Positions 38,413-47,635 of a stretch of 64,000 nt of DNA are shown here, piece by piece. Below the pieces are notes generated by a model. It did no database searches, was not told where the DNA came from, and worked only from the letters and a program-made list of their open reading frames with translations. Source of the stretch: Bog-473 sp963787485. Lineage in GTDB: Bacteria > Actinomycetota > Acidimicrobiia > Acidimicrobiales > RAAP-2. The stretch is from positions 1,054,001-1,118,000 of the forward strand of contig CAWBDF010000007.1 in NCBI GenBank assembly GCA_963787485.1. The letters are read 5' to 3'. Position numbers and translations under genes: made by a program. The stretch's first letter is position 1. Each line of letters starts with the position of its first letter.

Positions 38413-38803
38413 CCCTTGTCGTGAGGGTTTGGTGTGATAACCCCAGTCTCGACCGCGAGACCGGAGCCGTCACGGGGAGCGGAGGCCCCGCTCCCTCATG
38501 CCATCACGAGTGGGGGAGGGGCGGCTGGTTCAGGGCTCGAGTCCCCATGCGCCCACTAGCGCCTGGTGAGAAGGCAAGGGGCCCCGCGGGGACGGGACGA
38601 AACCCCACCGCGGCGGGGCGGCCAGGCGGAACGCCCACCGGTGGCGGGGCACACGGGACGGGGCCGGAGGGGCGGGGCTCCAGTTCGGAAATCGGTGCTT
38701 GAAACGGTGCCCCTAACGAATCCTCGGGGACAACCCTCGAACGACCCGGCCTCTGGGTCACGAGTCCATCCCCGCAGTCGAGTGATGCTACGTATCTGCA
38801 CAC
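38413..38803. other. G-rich intergenic stretch
   Basis: About 390 bp upstream of the IS110 N-terminal remnant. 38540-38690 is extremely G/C-rich with repeated GGGGC and CCGGNGG runs that can fold into hairpins. No gene is supported. In IS110-type elements the non-coding left end carries the bridge RNA, so this could be its relic, but nothing in the sequence proves it. Confidence 0.3.
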
Positions 38804-38839
38804 GCGAGGGCCGGGGGCGGGAGTGCTCCCGGCCCTCGC
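38804..38839 (-). terminator. Strong hairpin after the beta-propeller gene
   Basis: GCGAGGGCCGGG (38804-38815) pairs perfectly with CCCGGCCCTCGC (38828-38839) over a 12-nt loop. It lies 18 bp past the stop of the reverse-strand beta-propeller gene. There is no U-tract. Confidence 0.65.
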
Positions 38840-38857
38840 GATGGGGAAAGCTGCTGA

Positions 38858-40071
38858 CTAGAACCCGGTGGTGACGATGCCAGCCGGGTGGGCGCCAGCG
38901 GGGAGCGCAACGGGCGAGCTGGGAAGCTCTGTGAGGCTTCCACCGTTCACGGCGAAGGCACCCACGGCGCCGGCTTGGCTCTCGTCCACGTACAGCGTCC
39001 GACCGTCATTGCTCAGGCGGGCGTCAACTGCACCGACGCCGCCAGCGTTGCTGACCGGCGTGCTGCCGAGGAGCGTCAGAGACCCGTTGGGGGCGATGGC
39101 GTAGCGGGATATCTCACCTGATCCGGTGTTCACCGTGAACAGAAACTGGCCGTTGTGGGTGATCTCGATCCAACACGGCGCCGTCTGGTCGTCCGCGAAC
39201 GGACTAGACCCAATCGACGTCAATGACCCGTTGTACGCAACGTTGAAGGCAGAAACTGTTCCGGTGCCGGCCCCCACGTTGTGAGCATTGGAGACGAACA
39301 GTTGCTGGGGATTCGTCGGCCGGAACTCGCTGCCGAATGGTCCGAGCCCCTGTGCAGACAGAGGTGAATCCGGAGCGGCGGTCAGCAGCCCGTTCCTACC
39401 GACGGTGAAGCTGTCGATTTCCTGTGGTGTGTCCGCGCCCCGCGGGTACCGACCAGGCTGGTACCGGGCCCGTTGAACAGAACGTCAGCGGGCCCCGAGC
39501 CGTTGGGAAGGGACACGGTCGAGTTGGCCAGCGGCTGGAGCTGTCCGAAGAAGTTGAGCGTGAACCCGGTGTAGTTCGGTCCTACTGCGCCGGCATTGGC
39601 GACGTAGACAAGGTTGTTATGGACCGCAATGCTCACCGGCGCGGGACCGTCGGAGGAGACCACTCCATTGGGGACCAGCTGCAGAGAGCCGTCAAACCCG
39701 ATTCTGAGAACCGACAGCTGGTTACTACCCGCATCCACCGCGAGCAGGAAGCGCCCGTCGCTGCTGACCTGGATCGCACCCTGGGAGGCCAGCCCGGCAC
39801 CGGTACCCGCGCCGCCTGCCGTGAACGGTGAGCCCGCCAGCGCTGTGAGCGAGCCGTCCAAGTGGCGGTCAAACCCGCTGATGGTGTTCGTCCCCGCCGT
39901 GTTGTCGTCGAGGTAGACGTGCCCGACCACCGGAGAGAAGTTGTGTGGGCTGTAGCTGCCGATAGGGGCTGCGTTGGCCGCGCCAGCGCCCAGAGTGCCG
40001 AGAATTCCGACACCACTGAGCGTCGCGACGCCAAGCGCAAGGCGCACGGCCCTTTTGAAGTGCTCTCGCAT
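38858..40071 (-). pseudogene. Secreted lactonase-type beta-propeller protein with one frameshift
   Basis: The start (MREHFKRAVR) follows GGAGGTC. A signal peptide (LALGVATLSGVGILGTLGAG, cleavage near ANAAP) opens the protein. Repeated blades of the form NTISGFDRHLDGSLTALAGS and VSAFNVAYNGSLTSIGSS place it in the 6-phosphogluconolactonase-like seven-bladed propeller group. Near 39440, in a GGGG run, the frame shifts by one base; restoring it gives GADTPQEIDSFTVGRNG and a continuous protein of about 400 residues. The break may be a real mutation or a sequencing indel. Role unknown. Confidence 0.75.
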
Positions 40072-40092
40072 TGTGTACCTGACCTCCATGGA

Positions 40093-40320
40093 TTACGAGG
40101 GGACGAGATGTCCACCACAAGTACCGTCCCCTCGTCGACGAGAACCGTTACGCGCTGTCGCCCGAGAAGATCGACGTCTGTCGTTGGCGCCGCCGGCGCA
40201 GACCAGGTGCGGCGGGTCCGAGGCCTGCGGGCCCGGATGGCCCAAGGCGACAGGGCCGAGCCAGGTCGGTACTCCCAGGACAGCTCCGGTGCCCAGCGTC
40301 AGACGGGTGAGCGTCCTCAT
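40093..40320 (-). CDS. Small putative secreted protein
   Basis: A 75-residue product with a strong GAAGGAGG RBS. The N-terminus MRTLTRLTLGTGAVLGVPTW looks like a signal peptide. The rest is Arg/Gly/Ser-rich with two cysteines and no known domain. It ends 21 bp upstream of the beta-propeller start on the same strand, so the two may share a transcript. It could be a truncated remnant. Confidence 0.4.
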   Translation of the reverse strand: MRTLTRLTLGTGAVLGVPTWLGPVALGHPGPQASDPPHLVCAGGANDRRRSSRATARNGSRRRGDGTCGGHLVPS

Positions 40321-40558
40321 TCCGCCTCCTTCATCGACGATTCACAATGTTCAAGAGTCTCGGAATGCGGGGTCAGGCGCAACGCTCGTACATGGAATCC
40401 GGGTGGGCTCACACCTCATGTAACGCCTCCGAGGTGACTGGGGACTGAAGGAACATGTCCCAACGACAGGCGATCGGCCGAAATCCCAAACGAAGAGGTC
40501 GGCATCGTTTGGCGCGACCCGCACCGGAGTGTGGAGTTCTACGCTTCGCGCAGTGGAG

Positions 40559-41140
40559 ATGGACAGTGAGCTGCTCAGCCGGGTCCGTACCGGCGACGAG
40601 GAGGCCTTTGTGATGCTGGTGGCCCGCTACCAACAGCCCATGTTTCGCCTGGCGTGTTCCATGGTCGCGAGTCAGCAGGTGGCCGAAGAGGCAGTCCAGG
40701 ACACGTGGCTGGGCGTCGTTCGTGGGATCGAGCGGTTCGAGGGACGTTCTTCGTTCAAGACCTGGCTTTTTCACATCCTTGTCAACCGAGTGCGCTCGGC
40801 TGGTTCCCGTGAACCTACCGATCCCTCTATCGAGATGATCCAGGCAGTCGACCCGACCCGCTTCGGCGCGCAGGGCCAATGGGTCGACCCCGTCGAGCAC
40901 TGGACAGAGGCGAGCGAGGACCGTCTCGACGCCGCCACCTGGGTACCGATCCTCAAATCTGCCCTCGTCAAACTGCCTGCACGTCAGCGCCAGGTCGTCA
41001 TGTTGCGCGACGTCGAAGGACTTTCCAACGAGGAAGCGTGTGCCGTACTCGGAATCAGTGTCGGCAACCAGCGGATCTTGCTGCACCGTGGACGCGCACG
41101 CTTGCGAGAGATCCTCGATGTCGAGATTGGGAAGAGCTGA
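40559..41140 (+). CDS. ECF-type RNA polymerase sigma factor
   Basis: A 193-residue sigma-70 ECF protein. Region 2 is DEEAFVMLVARYQQPMFRLA and AVQDTWLGVVRGIERFEGRS; region 4 is LPARQRQVVMLRDVEGLSNE followed by a helix-turn-helix. An in-frame GTG at 40553 is an alternative start. It is followed 2 bp later by a zinc-binding anti-sigma gene, so the pair is a typical ECF module that responds to envelope or redox stress. The target promoters cannot be told. Confidence 0.9.
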   Translation: MDSELLSRVRTGDEEAFVMLVARYQQPMFRLACSMVASQQVAEEAVQDTWLGVVRGIERFEGRSSFKTWLFHILVNRVRSAGSREPTDPSIEMIQAVDPTRFGAQGQWVDPVEHWTEASEDRLDAATWVPILKSALVKLPARQRQVVMLRDVEGLSNEEACAVLGISVGNQRILLHRGRARLREILDVEIGKS

Positions 41141-41142
41141 CC

Positions 41143-41397
41143 GTGCTGTCGCTGAGACGAAGAGACATTGTGTGTCAACAGGCGGTCGAACTCGTCACCG
41201 ACTATCTCGAGGGGGCTCTTTCCCGTCGGGATCGACGGCGATTCGAGGCTCATCTGAAGTTGTGCCCCAACTGTGCCGCGTACCTGGAGCAGATCAAGAT
41301 GACCATTCGATTGGCCGGCGAGATCGAGCCTGAGAACCTGACGCCCGAAGCGAGACAGGACCTCACCGAGCTCTATCGGCGCTGGCGTTCCGAGTAG
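41143..41397 (+). CDS. Zinc-binding anti-sigma factor
   Basis: An 84-residue protein from GTG 41143, overlapping the sigma operon closely. CQQAVELVTDYLEGALS is followed by HLKLCPNCAAYLEQ, the HxxxCxxC zinc motif of ZAS-type anti-sigma factors. It lacks a membrane segment, so it is a soluble regulator that holds the sigma factor inactive, likely releasing it on oxidation of the zinc cysteines. The partner is the gene directly upstream. Confidence 0.88.
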   Translation: MLSLRRRDIVCQQAVELVTDYLEGALSRRDRRRFEAHLKLCPNCAAYLEQIKMTIRLAGEIEPENLTPEARQDLTELYRRWRSE

Positions 41398-41540
41398 TGC
41401 TGCGCCGGTCAACTGAAGGGTATGGGTCTTCACCACCGGGGTGACTCACGCCAAATATCGAGAGCAGTGACTACTGCGTAGACGGTTGAACGCCGCGTCG
41501 GTGAACGCACCTTCCTCCTGCCCCGTACGTGGGGTCGGTG

Positions 41541-41894
41541 CTACGCCCAGATGTACTCCTCAGCGATTGCGCCGTCCCGCCATTTCGCAACGGTCACCAT
41601 ACGGGCGCCGTTCTCGAATTCCCCGATGACGCACGTCCATTCTCCGGATCCGAACTTGATCGGGTGGGACGTGATCTGCGGCGGGATTCCGCCCCCGTTC
41701 TTTTCGACGTATGACTTCATGGCTTCGATGTGCTCCTCGATGCCGTGGGTCGTGGGCTGTCCTTGCCAGTCCACTAGGACATCATCCGTGTGATGGTGAG
41801 CGAAGACGCCGGTCCAGTCGGCGTTGTTCCATCCCACGAAGTCCAGATCATCCATGCCTTGAAGATTGTGATCAACTGCCTCGTCGTTGGGCAT
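41541..41894 (-). CDS. SnoaL/NTF2-like protein
   Basis: A 117-residue protein with a GGAGGG RBS. WNNADWTGVFAHHHTDDVLV and HPIKFGSGEWTCVIGEFENG followed by GAIAEEYIWA fit the SnoaL-like (polyketide cyclase/ester cyclase-like) NTF2 fold. Family members bind or modify small hydrophobic molecules. It stands alone next to a repeat and a decayed SRPBCC gene. Confidence 0.75.
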   Translation of the reverse strand: MPNDEAVDHNLQGMDDLDFVGWNNADWTGVFAHHHTDDVLVDWQGQPTTHGIEEHIEAMKSYVEKNGGGIPPQITSHPIKFGSGEWTCVIGEFENGARMVTVAKWRDGAIAEEYIWA

Positions 41895-41967
41895 TTTCAG
41901 ACCCTCCGTTGTAATTGAGTCATCAAAGACTCACGCCCACGGTATCCCCAGGGCCGAGGATGTCGCC

Positions 41968-41988
41968 CCTGCCCCAGTCCGCCGGGAC
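41968..41988 (-). repeat. REP-like hairpin repeat copy 1
   Basis: Reverse-strand copy of the core CCCGGCGGACTGGGGCAGG, between the SnoaL-like gene and a decayed SRPBCC gene. Confidence 0.6.
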
Positions 41989-42150
41989 AAGGTGCCACCC
42001 CGGCGGCACCGAATACTGTTGGTGAGTGTCCGTGCTCCTGCACGTCGTCGCCCATGGGCATCGGCCATCTGTGAGCCGCACAAGGTGGAGGTCGCTGCGC
42101 CGGCGGAGCGGCTAGGTATGACTGTGCAGGAGTGCGATATCGACGCCGAA

Positions 42151-42681
42151 CTAGATTTGGCCCCCTATTACGGCGTGCCAAACGTGCCCCGCAGTGGCAG
42201 TCGAGAGCTGTCCCGGAACCCTTGTGGTGGGTGCGCTTCCCGCAGAAACACTCGTGTCTCGCCTGATCAAGAGGACGGCTGCAGAGCCAGCTATTACACC
42301 ATCATCGAGGCACCTACGGTCGCCGCGCGGCTCGAGCAGCCAGGTATGGTACGCCAACCACTGGTCCGTCTCGCCGTACCAGCCGATACGGGAGCTGGGC
42401 TCGAATTCGTGGACGGTGCTGTGGATGTGAGCGCCGAAGGTTATCCAGTCGAACGTGACGCCGGCGTCGAGGAGTCCGCTGGAGGCGTCGACCTTCACGT
42501 CGCTGGCGTTGGAGTACCAGTTCGGTCAGCTGGTCGCGTGTACAAGGTGCCTCCAGATCATTTCCATCGGCGCAGCGATCACGATGTCGTTGTGGGCGAA
42601 GAGATCGGCCTCCTCGGGCACGATGTTCTCCGGCCAGTGGATGTACGCCGAGCGGTGCTGGATGTCCCCAATAATCGACAT
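42151..42681 (-). pseudogene. SRPBCC-family protein, frameshifted
   Basis: Starts MSIIGDIQHRSAYIHWPENI and continues DIVIAAPMEMIWRHLVHATS, then needs a shift into WPNWYSNASDVKVDASSGLL and VTFDWITFGAHIHSTVHEFE, and another near 42310. The GIGWYG-like IGWYGETDQWLAYHTWLLEP segment is the usual late SRPBCC region. Two or more indels make it non-functional unless they are sequencing errors. Confidence 0.7.
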
Positions 42682-42843
42682 GATCGTGCCCTCCGTCGGG
42701 CTTCGGATTCTCGGTTGTCTCCGGTCGCACGTGAGTTTAGGTGGGCTTTATCTACATCCTGAAGGGCAACCCCGACCAAGGCAAATAGTGACTGTCGGCG
42801 CAATCGCACGTCCGTCACCCGGTTTGCGAACTGTCCCGGACCG

Positions 42844-42862
42844 CCAGGCGTACTGGGGCAGG
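42844..42862 (+). repeat. REP-like hairpin repeat copy 2
   Basis: CCAGGCGTACTGGGGCAGG, just beyond the stop of the intact SRPBCC gene. Confidence 0.5.
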
Positions 42863-42879
42863 TGGGACAAGCGTGGGGA

Positions 42880-43347
42880 TCAGGCCTCGGCCACACTCTT
42901 GATGGCGGCCAGCGTCACCCCGATGCCATTCTTCGCCGCGTCGCCACGCATGGCGATCTCCTTCCCCGCATCGTCGCCGAACATCTTCTCGAAGAAGGCT
43001 GAGCCCTCGGGAGGTAGCTCCCAGATTTCGGTGACCTCAGTCCCGCCGTCCACGGCGACGAATGAGTAGCCCCATCGAGCGCGGGTCGGGGGCTCAGCCA
43101 CCACCCAGGCGAATTCCCGGCCACGATCTGCCGTGACGACCTCGGATCGTGTCTCCCATGTTCGCTCTGGGCGCTCGTTGCGTCCGGTGAACTTGGCGCC
43201 GACATGCGGCCCTTCGCCCTCGTCCCACCAACAGGCCGTGCAGACGGGACTCCACTCGCCAGTGCGGGTGACGTCAGCGACCATGTCATAGAGCTCCTCT
43301 GGAGAGCGCTTGATGACGATTGAATCGGAGTGGCGCAGTGTTCCCAT
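42880..43347 (-). CDS. SRPBCC-family protein
   Basis: A 155-residue START/Bet v1-like protein from ATG 43347. SIVIKRSPEELYDMVADVTR opens the fold, SPVCTACWWDEGEGPHVGAK forms the loop with an unusual C-x-x-C, and WGYSFVAVDGGTEVTEIWEL ends it. The fold binds hydrophobic ligands. It is probably a stand-alone gene; its neighbour at 42151-42681 is a decayed member of the same fold but not a close duplicate. Confidence 0.82.
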   Translation of the reverse strand: MGTLRHSDSIVIKRSPEELYDMVADVTRTGEWSPVCTACWWDEGEGPHVGAKFTGRNERPERTWETRSEVVTADRGREFAWVVAEPPTRARWGYSFVAVDGGTEVTEIWELPPEGSAFFEKMFGDDAGKEIAMRGDAAKNGIGVTLAAIKSVAEA

Positions 43348-43442
43348 CTCTTTAGTATGGCGAGAGGAACCGGCGTTGTCAGTTGTACCGGAGGGTGAGG
43401 GCTCGGGAGGATCACCCAACGACGAGACACCCCATCTGGCAG

Positions 43443-43462
43443 ACCCGGCGGACGGGGGCAGG
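43443..43462 (+). repeat. REP-like hairpin repeat copy 3
   Basis: ACCCGGCGGACGGGGGCAGG. CCCG and CGGG form a stem, extended by CTG/CAG. Confidence 0.6.
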
Positions 43463-43587
43463 GGGGCTAACGAGATTACGAGTTGACCTTCGCATCTGAA
43501 CTGGTCGACATCCGCAACCAAGTGAGATGTATGGTCCCAAGTGGTCAGGTCCGACCGCGATTTGGCCTTACTGTCCAAAGGAGCCCA

Positions 43588-44289
43588 ATGTCGCTAGATG
43601 CGGATAGTCCCTCGCAGGAATCTGGCCGGTGGTCGAAGATCGCACCCTTATTCGGACTCTTGTTCGTCGCGTTCGTCGTGGGCAGCGTCTTTGCCGCTCC
43701 CAATACCCCGGCCACCAATGCCTCACCCGCCTCGATCCTCCACTACTACCGGACTCACAAGAACCAAGTCGGGATATCGGCGCTCCTGATCCCACCTGCA
43801 GTCGTATTCGGTCTCATCTGGTTCAGCTACCTCCGCAGCTGGCTCCAGCGCCGTGACGTTGACCAGCGGTGGGGCATCATCACCTTTGCCGGAGGCGTCC
43901 TCTTTGCGGTGACCGGTGGCGTTGTGGGTGGGGTGCTGATCGCCCTGAACGACGCTCCCGACCACCTGACCGCCTCCAGCGCCCAAACACTGAACTTCCT
44001 CCAGTCCGATATACCCTCGATGTTGGCGTCCATGGCCTTCGGCGTGATGGCCATCGCGGCTGGTGTTGCCATCGTGAAGAGCGCTCTGCTGCCGACCTGG
44101 CTGGGCTGGGTGAGCCTCGTGCTCGGCATCCTTGGTGTAGTCCCCATCGGCGACTTCTTTGCACTACCGGCCATCGGCGTGTGGACGCTCATCCTCGTCG
44201 GCGTGATCTGGTTCCGCACCGACCCAGACGGGAAGTTGACATCCGTGAGAGCGAACGACACCACCCTCATCGAGGTGGTGATCCAATAG
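43588..44289 (+). CDS. Integral membrane protein, about six spans
   Basis: A 233-residue protein from ATG 43588 after AAAGGAG. Hydrophobic segments are near residues 17-36, 61-80, 92-116, 147-165, 172-190 and 193-212. A periplasmic loop NTPATNASPASILHYYRTHK precedes span 2. This resembles uncharacterised DUF4386-like actinobacterial membrane proteins. No catalytic motif is seen. Function unknown. Confidence 0.75.
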   Translation: MSLDADSPSQESGRWSKIAPLFGLLFVAFVVGSVFAAPNTPATNASPASILHYYRTHKNQVGISALLIPPAVVFGLIWFSYLRSWLQRRDVDQRWGIITFAGGVLFAVTGGVVGGVLIALNDAPDHLTASSAQTLNFLQSDIPSMLASMAFGVMAIAAGVAIVKSALLPTWLGWVSLVLGILGVVPIGDFFALPAIGVWTLILVGVIWFRTDPDGKLTSVRANDTTLIEVVIQ

Positions 44290-44415
44290 CGGCTTCAACC
44301 GGGCTGTCCCCATGGTGGATTCGCAGGGTGACACCCCAGCCCGACAGCGAGTTCACCCTTGCCGCCCGAGCGTGGCCATACATCTCACTCTCCCCGCATA
44401 TGTCAACCTGGGGCC

Positions 44416-45192
44416 ATGAGCGACAGTGATGAGACTCCCAGAACCGATCGCATCGCCCTGGTCACCGGAGCCAATCAAGGCGTCGGTCTCCAGGTAGCAA
44501 AGGAACTCGTCGCAAAGGGCGTCACTGTGTTGGTGGGGTCGCGCAACTTCGAGCGTGGTGATGCGGCTGCAAAGGAGATTGGTCCGGGCGCCATCGCCCT
44601 TCAGATCGACGTGACGGATCAGGCTTCGATCACCGCTGCGGCAGAGCGCATCCGCGAGGAGTTTGGCCGTCTCGACCTGCTGGTCAATAACGCTGCAATC
44701 TCGAACACAAGAAAGGGCAGCTTGTCAATCGAAGAGTCCGCAGAGCTGTCGAAAGCAAGCAACGCGTCCCTCGACGAAGTACGGGTGGTGTGGGAGACCA
44801 ATGTGTTCGGCGTCCTCGCCGTCTACCAGGCGATGTTGCCACTCATTCGCGAGTCTTCGGATGGCCGCATCGTCAACGTGTCGAGCGGAGTCGGTTCGCT
44901 CACGACGAACGCAGACCCGTCGTTTCCGTTCCACGCGACGTTCGGCCCGATCTACCCCGCGTCGAAGGCGGCGCTCAACGCCATCACGCTCGCCATGATG
45001 ATCGAGTTGGAGTCGACTGATATCAAGATCAACCTGGTCTCGCCAGCCTTCACGAGTACGAACCTCAACGGATACGCGGGCACTGAGTCCGTCGAGGATG
45101 GCTCTCGCGAGGTCGTGCGCGTCGCGTTGCTCGGTCCGGACGGTCCGACAGGTACGTTCACGAGATGGGAGAACGAAACGATTCCTTGGTGA
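44416..45192 (+). CDS. Short-chain dehydrogenase/reductase
   Basis: A 258-residue SDR. The N-terminus TGANQGVGLQVAKELVAKGV and the insert RKGSLSIEESAELSKASNAS place it near the carbonyl-reductase-like group that acts on small xenobiotic carbonyls. NNAA replaces NNAG; catalytic Ser is in VSSGVG and the active-site Tyr and Lys are in YPASK. It ends with GTFTRWENETIPW. Stand-alone, no operon partner. Confidence 0.88.
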   Translation: MSDSDETPRTDRIALVTGANQGVGLQVAKELVAKGVTVLVGSRNFERGDAAAKEIGPGAIALQIDVTDQASITAAAERIREEFGRLDLLVNNAAISNTRKGSLSIEESAELSKASNASLDEVRVVWETNVFGVLAVYQAMLPLIRESSDGRIVNVSSGVGSLTTNADPSFPFHATFGPIYPASKAALNAITLAMMIELESTDIKINLVSPAFTSTNLNGYAGTESVEDGSREVVRVALLGPDGPTGTFTRWENETIPW

Positions 45193-45800
45193 CCCCGTCC
45201 CGAGGGTTCGTTCCTTCTCCCTGTTGCTATGCAGCCGGTGATCCAGTCCTTATCGTGGGCGTTGCGGTGATATGGCACTAAGCCCCGAAATGCCGGTCGG
45301 CGTGAGTTAGCCACCGCAAGCACCGAACCTAAATCAGTGCGCCCGCTCCCGGCGTTCAGGGCTAGGGCGATCGCCGATTGGATTCCGTCGAGGGCGGTGT
45401 GCCTCGCCAGTTCGGGTGATTCGGTCCCACTACCGCCAATGGTTCATCCGGGTCTATTCTGGACATGTGGTGCTGACTCGGGCATTCCTGGACCTCGTTT
45501 TCGTGTGGCTGGCTTCAACCCCATTCGTTCAGCTTGGGCTCGTTCAACTCGTACCACTGCTCCTCATCGCCACGGTTACGAGCACCCTCGCTTTGCTCTC
45601 GTTGAAGACGAACTCGATGTTTGCACGCATCCCCGGACTCTCTTCGAGTGCAGTGGTTGCGATCCATCGGCGTACCGGCCACGGGACTCTCGGGCTTAGT
45701 ACCCTCTCTTGTTCTCCTGACACAGCCTCGACGTTGAGCTGACCCGGCGGCCCTCGTGGCCGTTGTCGTCAACTTCAACTTTCGAGACCAAGGAGAACTC
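45193..45800. other. Intergenic, one repeat copy, no confident gene
   Basis: About 600 bp. A hydrophobic forward frame at 45416-45742 lacks an RBS and a recognisable family. A copy of the hairpin repeat lies at 45346-45363. The RBS AGGAG for the YidC gene is at its right edge. Confidence 0.4.
45346..45363 (+). repeat. REP-like hairpin repeat, variant copy
   Basis: CTCCCGGCGTTCAGGGCT, a diverged copy of the core. Confidence 0.4.
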
Positions 45801-46658
45801 ATGTATCCGTTCAACCCTGCATCCGCCGCGCTGGCGGAGAGCTCACTCGTCCATTTGGTCGGGAGCATTTTCCATCCCCTCTTCGTGGTGCTGGCCACCA
45901 TGTTGGCCGCCACCTATGGCCTGACTGCCAGCTACGGCCTGGCCATCGTCTTGTTGACCATCGTGATCATGGCGTTGCTGTTGCCGCTAACCATTCGAAA
46001 CACCCGATCGATGATGGCGATGCAGCGACTACAACCAAGGATCACCCGTCTGCAAAAGGAGTACAAGGGATCGGAGAACCGCGAGCAGCTCAACCGAGAG
46101 CTGATGCGGCTCTACAAGGAGGAGGGGATCAACCCGGCCGGGAGTTGTCTACCGCTGCTCTTACAGCTGCCCATCTTGGTAGTGCTCTATGACGTGATCA
46201 AGGGCCTGAGCAACACGCTCGTGACCATGGTGCGAGGCCAGGCTGTCGCGGTCGCTGACCCCCGCTACATCCCAACCTCGTCCCGGATGTATCACCAGCT
46301 CATAGCCAGCCACGGGGCGATGAACTGGTTCGGCATCAACCTGGCGCTCAGGCCGCTCTCACCCCATACCACCTTGTTCGGGTTCCTTCCGTACCTCGCT
46401 ATCGTCTTGGTCGCAGTGGGACTCCAGTACGTCCAACTGGCCCAGATGAGAAACCGCAGTCCGGTTAGCGCCCGGGCGAACCCGCAGATGCAGACGTTGC
46501 AGAAGTTGCTGCCGCTCCTCTACGTGTACGTCTACCTTGTCATCCCAGCAGCCGTGGTCCTCTACATGATCGGTTCGACCGCCATTCGCGTCGGCACGCA
46601 AATTGTCCTATTTCGCAAAGGGCCTGACGAGCCTCCGCCCTCCGCCATCGCAGTGTGA
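45801..46658 (+). CDS. yidC: YidC/Oxa1-type membrane protein insertase, stand-alone
   Basis: A 285-residue insertase from ATG 45801 after AAGGAG. The YGLAIVLLTIVIMALLLPLT span is followed by the cytoplasmic helix MMAMQRLQPRITRLQKEYKG and LYKEEGINPAGSCLPLLLQL, the classic 60KD_IMP/Oxa1 signature. It inserts proteins into the membrane with or without Sec. The usual rnpA-yidC-jag neighbours are absent, so this is probably a second, accessory YidC. Confidence 0.9.
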   Translation: MYPFNPASAALAESSLVHLVGSIFHPLFVVLATMLAATYGLTASYGLAIVLLTIVIMALLLPLTIRNTRSMMAMQRLQPRITRLQKEYKGSENREQLNRELMRLYKEEGINPAGSCLPLLLQLPILVVLYDVIKGLSNTLVTMVRGQAVAVADPRYIPTSSRMYHQLIASHGAMNWFGINLALRPLSPHTTLFGFLPYLAIVLVAVGLQYVQLAQMRNRSPVSARANPQMQTLQKLLPLLYVYVYLVIPAAVVLYMIGSTAIRVGTQIVLFRKGPDEPPPSAIAV

Positions 46659-46762
46659 TTGCCAGCGCTGAACGCACCTGCTCCTCAATCGTCGCCCCAA
46701 TCCCGGATGGCCGGGTGCAGACGTGACCAAGGCTTGGTGGTTGATCAAGGGTCCACACACCA

Positions 46763-46782
46763 GCCCGGCGGTCTGGGGGCAG
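46763..46782 (+). repeat. REP-like hairpin repeat copy
   Basis: GCCCGGCGGTCTGGGGGCAG, about 105 bp after the yidC stop. Confidence 0.6.
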
Positions 46783-46898
46783 TCGCCGCTGCGGCCAGCC
46801 TGCCCCTACCGAGAACGCCTCCAGGCCCGACGTTGTCGGGCTTCCTCCGACTTCCGGGGATGTTCTTGAAGCGCGTCTCGCGCCTGCTGGCCCGGTCC

Positions 46899-47146
46899 TC
46901 AAGATGTTTCCTTGATAGTTGGACCAGGTTGCCGCGAAACCTGCTTGCGTCGAATGGACCCTGACTCACGTTCTGTGTCCAGTCGGAGAAGCAGACGAAC
47001 CTTGTGCCGGTAGGCCCGCTGAGCACCGGCCTTTCGCCGTGGCGTCCCGACCGCTGCCCGTGTCGGTCATTCCAGGCGATGTCAATGCGGTCCCGCTCAA
47101 GAGAGAGCTTCTTCTTCTCCTGAGGCGTGAGCTGACGTCTAGACAC
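46899..47146 (-). pseudogene. Small basic protein, frameshifted
   Basis: From GTG 47146 the frame reads SRRQLTPQEKKKLSLERDRI. Near 47050 it must shift by one base to give RRKAGAQRAYRHKVRLLLRL, ending at a TGA at 46899. The pattern, Lys/Arg-rich with LTPxEKKxLSxxxDR then RKAxxxRxxRxKVRxLL, matches a common small bacterial protein of unknown role. Real decay or a sequencing indel cannot be told apart. Confidence 0.55.
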
Positions 47147-47180
47147 CCCTACATGTTCGCGCGCCGAAATGAGTGCTCCG

Positions 47181-47202
47181 ATCCGGCAGCGTACTGGGTC
47201 AC
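47181..47202 (+). repeat. REP-like hairpin repeat, variant copy
   Basis: ATCCGGCAGCGTACTGGGTC, with the same two-base insertion in the loop as the copy at 58318. Confidence 0.45.
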
Positions 47203-47239
47203 TCCGGATGGTCAGTATCGGCATTTCTGCACCCTTAAA

Positions 47240-47539
47240 TCAGCGAGGTTCCTCGTCACGTCGTTCGCGGCGATCGAGGAATGTTCGCCGTGCGAGAACG
47301 AGCCAGCACAGGACTGCCACGCCGGACAGGATCGCGGGGACTGGGTGACCGAGCAGAATGGAGGCCCCGATGGCACACCCGAAGGCAGTGAGATTCGCCG
47401 CGACGTCGTAGACGGGGGCGATGAATCGCTGGTTCATGACATGGGCGACAGCTATGAGGACACCACATGCGAAGGTCGCGGACAGGAGAAAACTCACCAC
47501 GGTCGCAGTCTGGCCGAAACCCCGTCCACTATCGGCCAT
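47240..47539 (-). CDS. Small membrane protein, about three spans
   Basis: From ATG 47539 (weak RBS AGCGGA) the 99-residue product has hydrophobic segments near TVVSFLLSATFACGVLIAVA, VAANLTAFGCAIGASILLG and AILSGVAVLCWLVLA, then a basic tail RRTFLDRRERRDEEPR. This spacing fits a small integral membrane protein. No family recognised. The longer upstream frame overlaps the gene at 47636 and is rejected. Confidence 0.55.
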   Translation of the reverse strand: MADSGRGFGQTATVVSFLLSATFACGVLIAVAHVMNQRFIAPVYDVAANLTAFGCAIGASILLGHPVPAILSGVAVLCWLVLARRTFLDRRERRDEEPR

Positions 47540-47635
47540 TTCCGCTGGGTGCCACCGTTGATCGCCTATGCCCAAGGCGCGAACTGCCCCACCCTCCCCA
47601 TTGGCGTTAGGGGCACCCTCGGTAATCTGGGCTCG

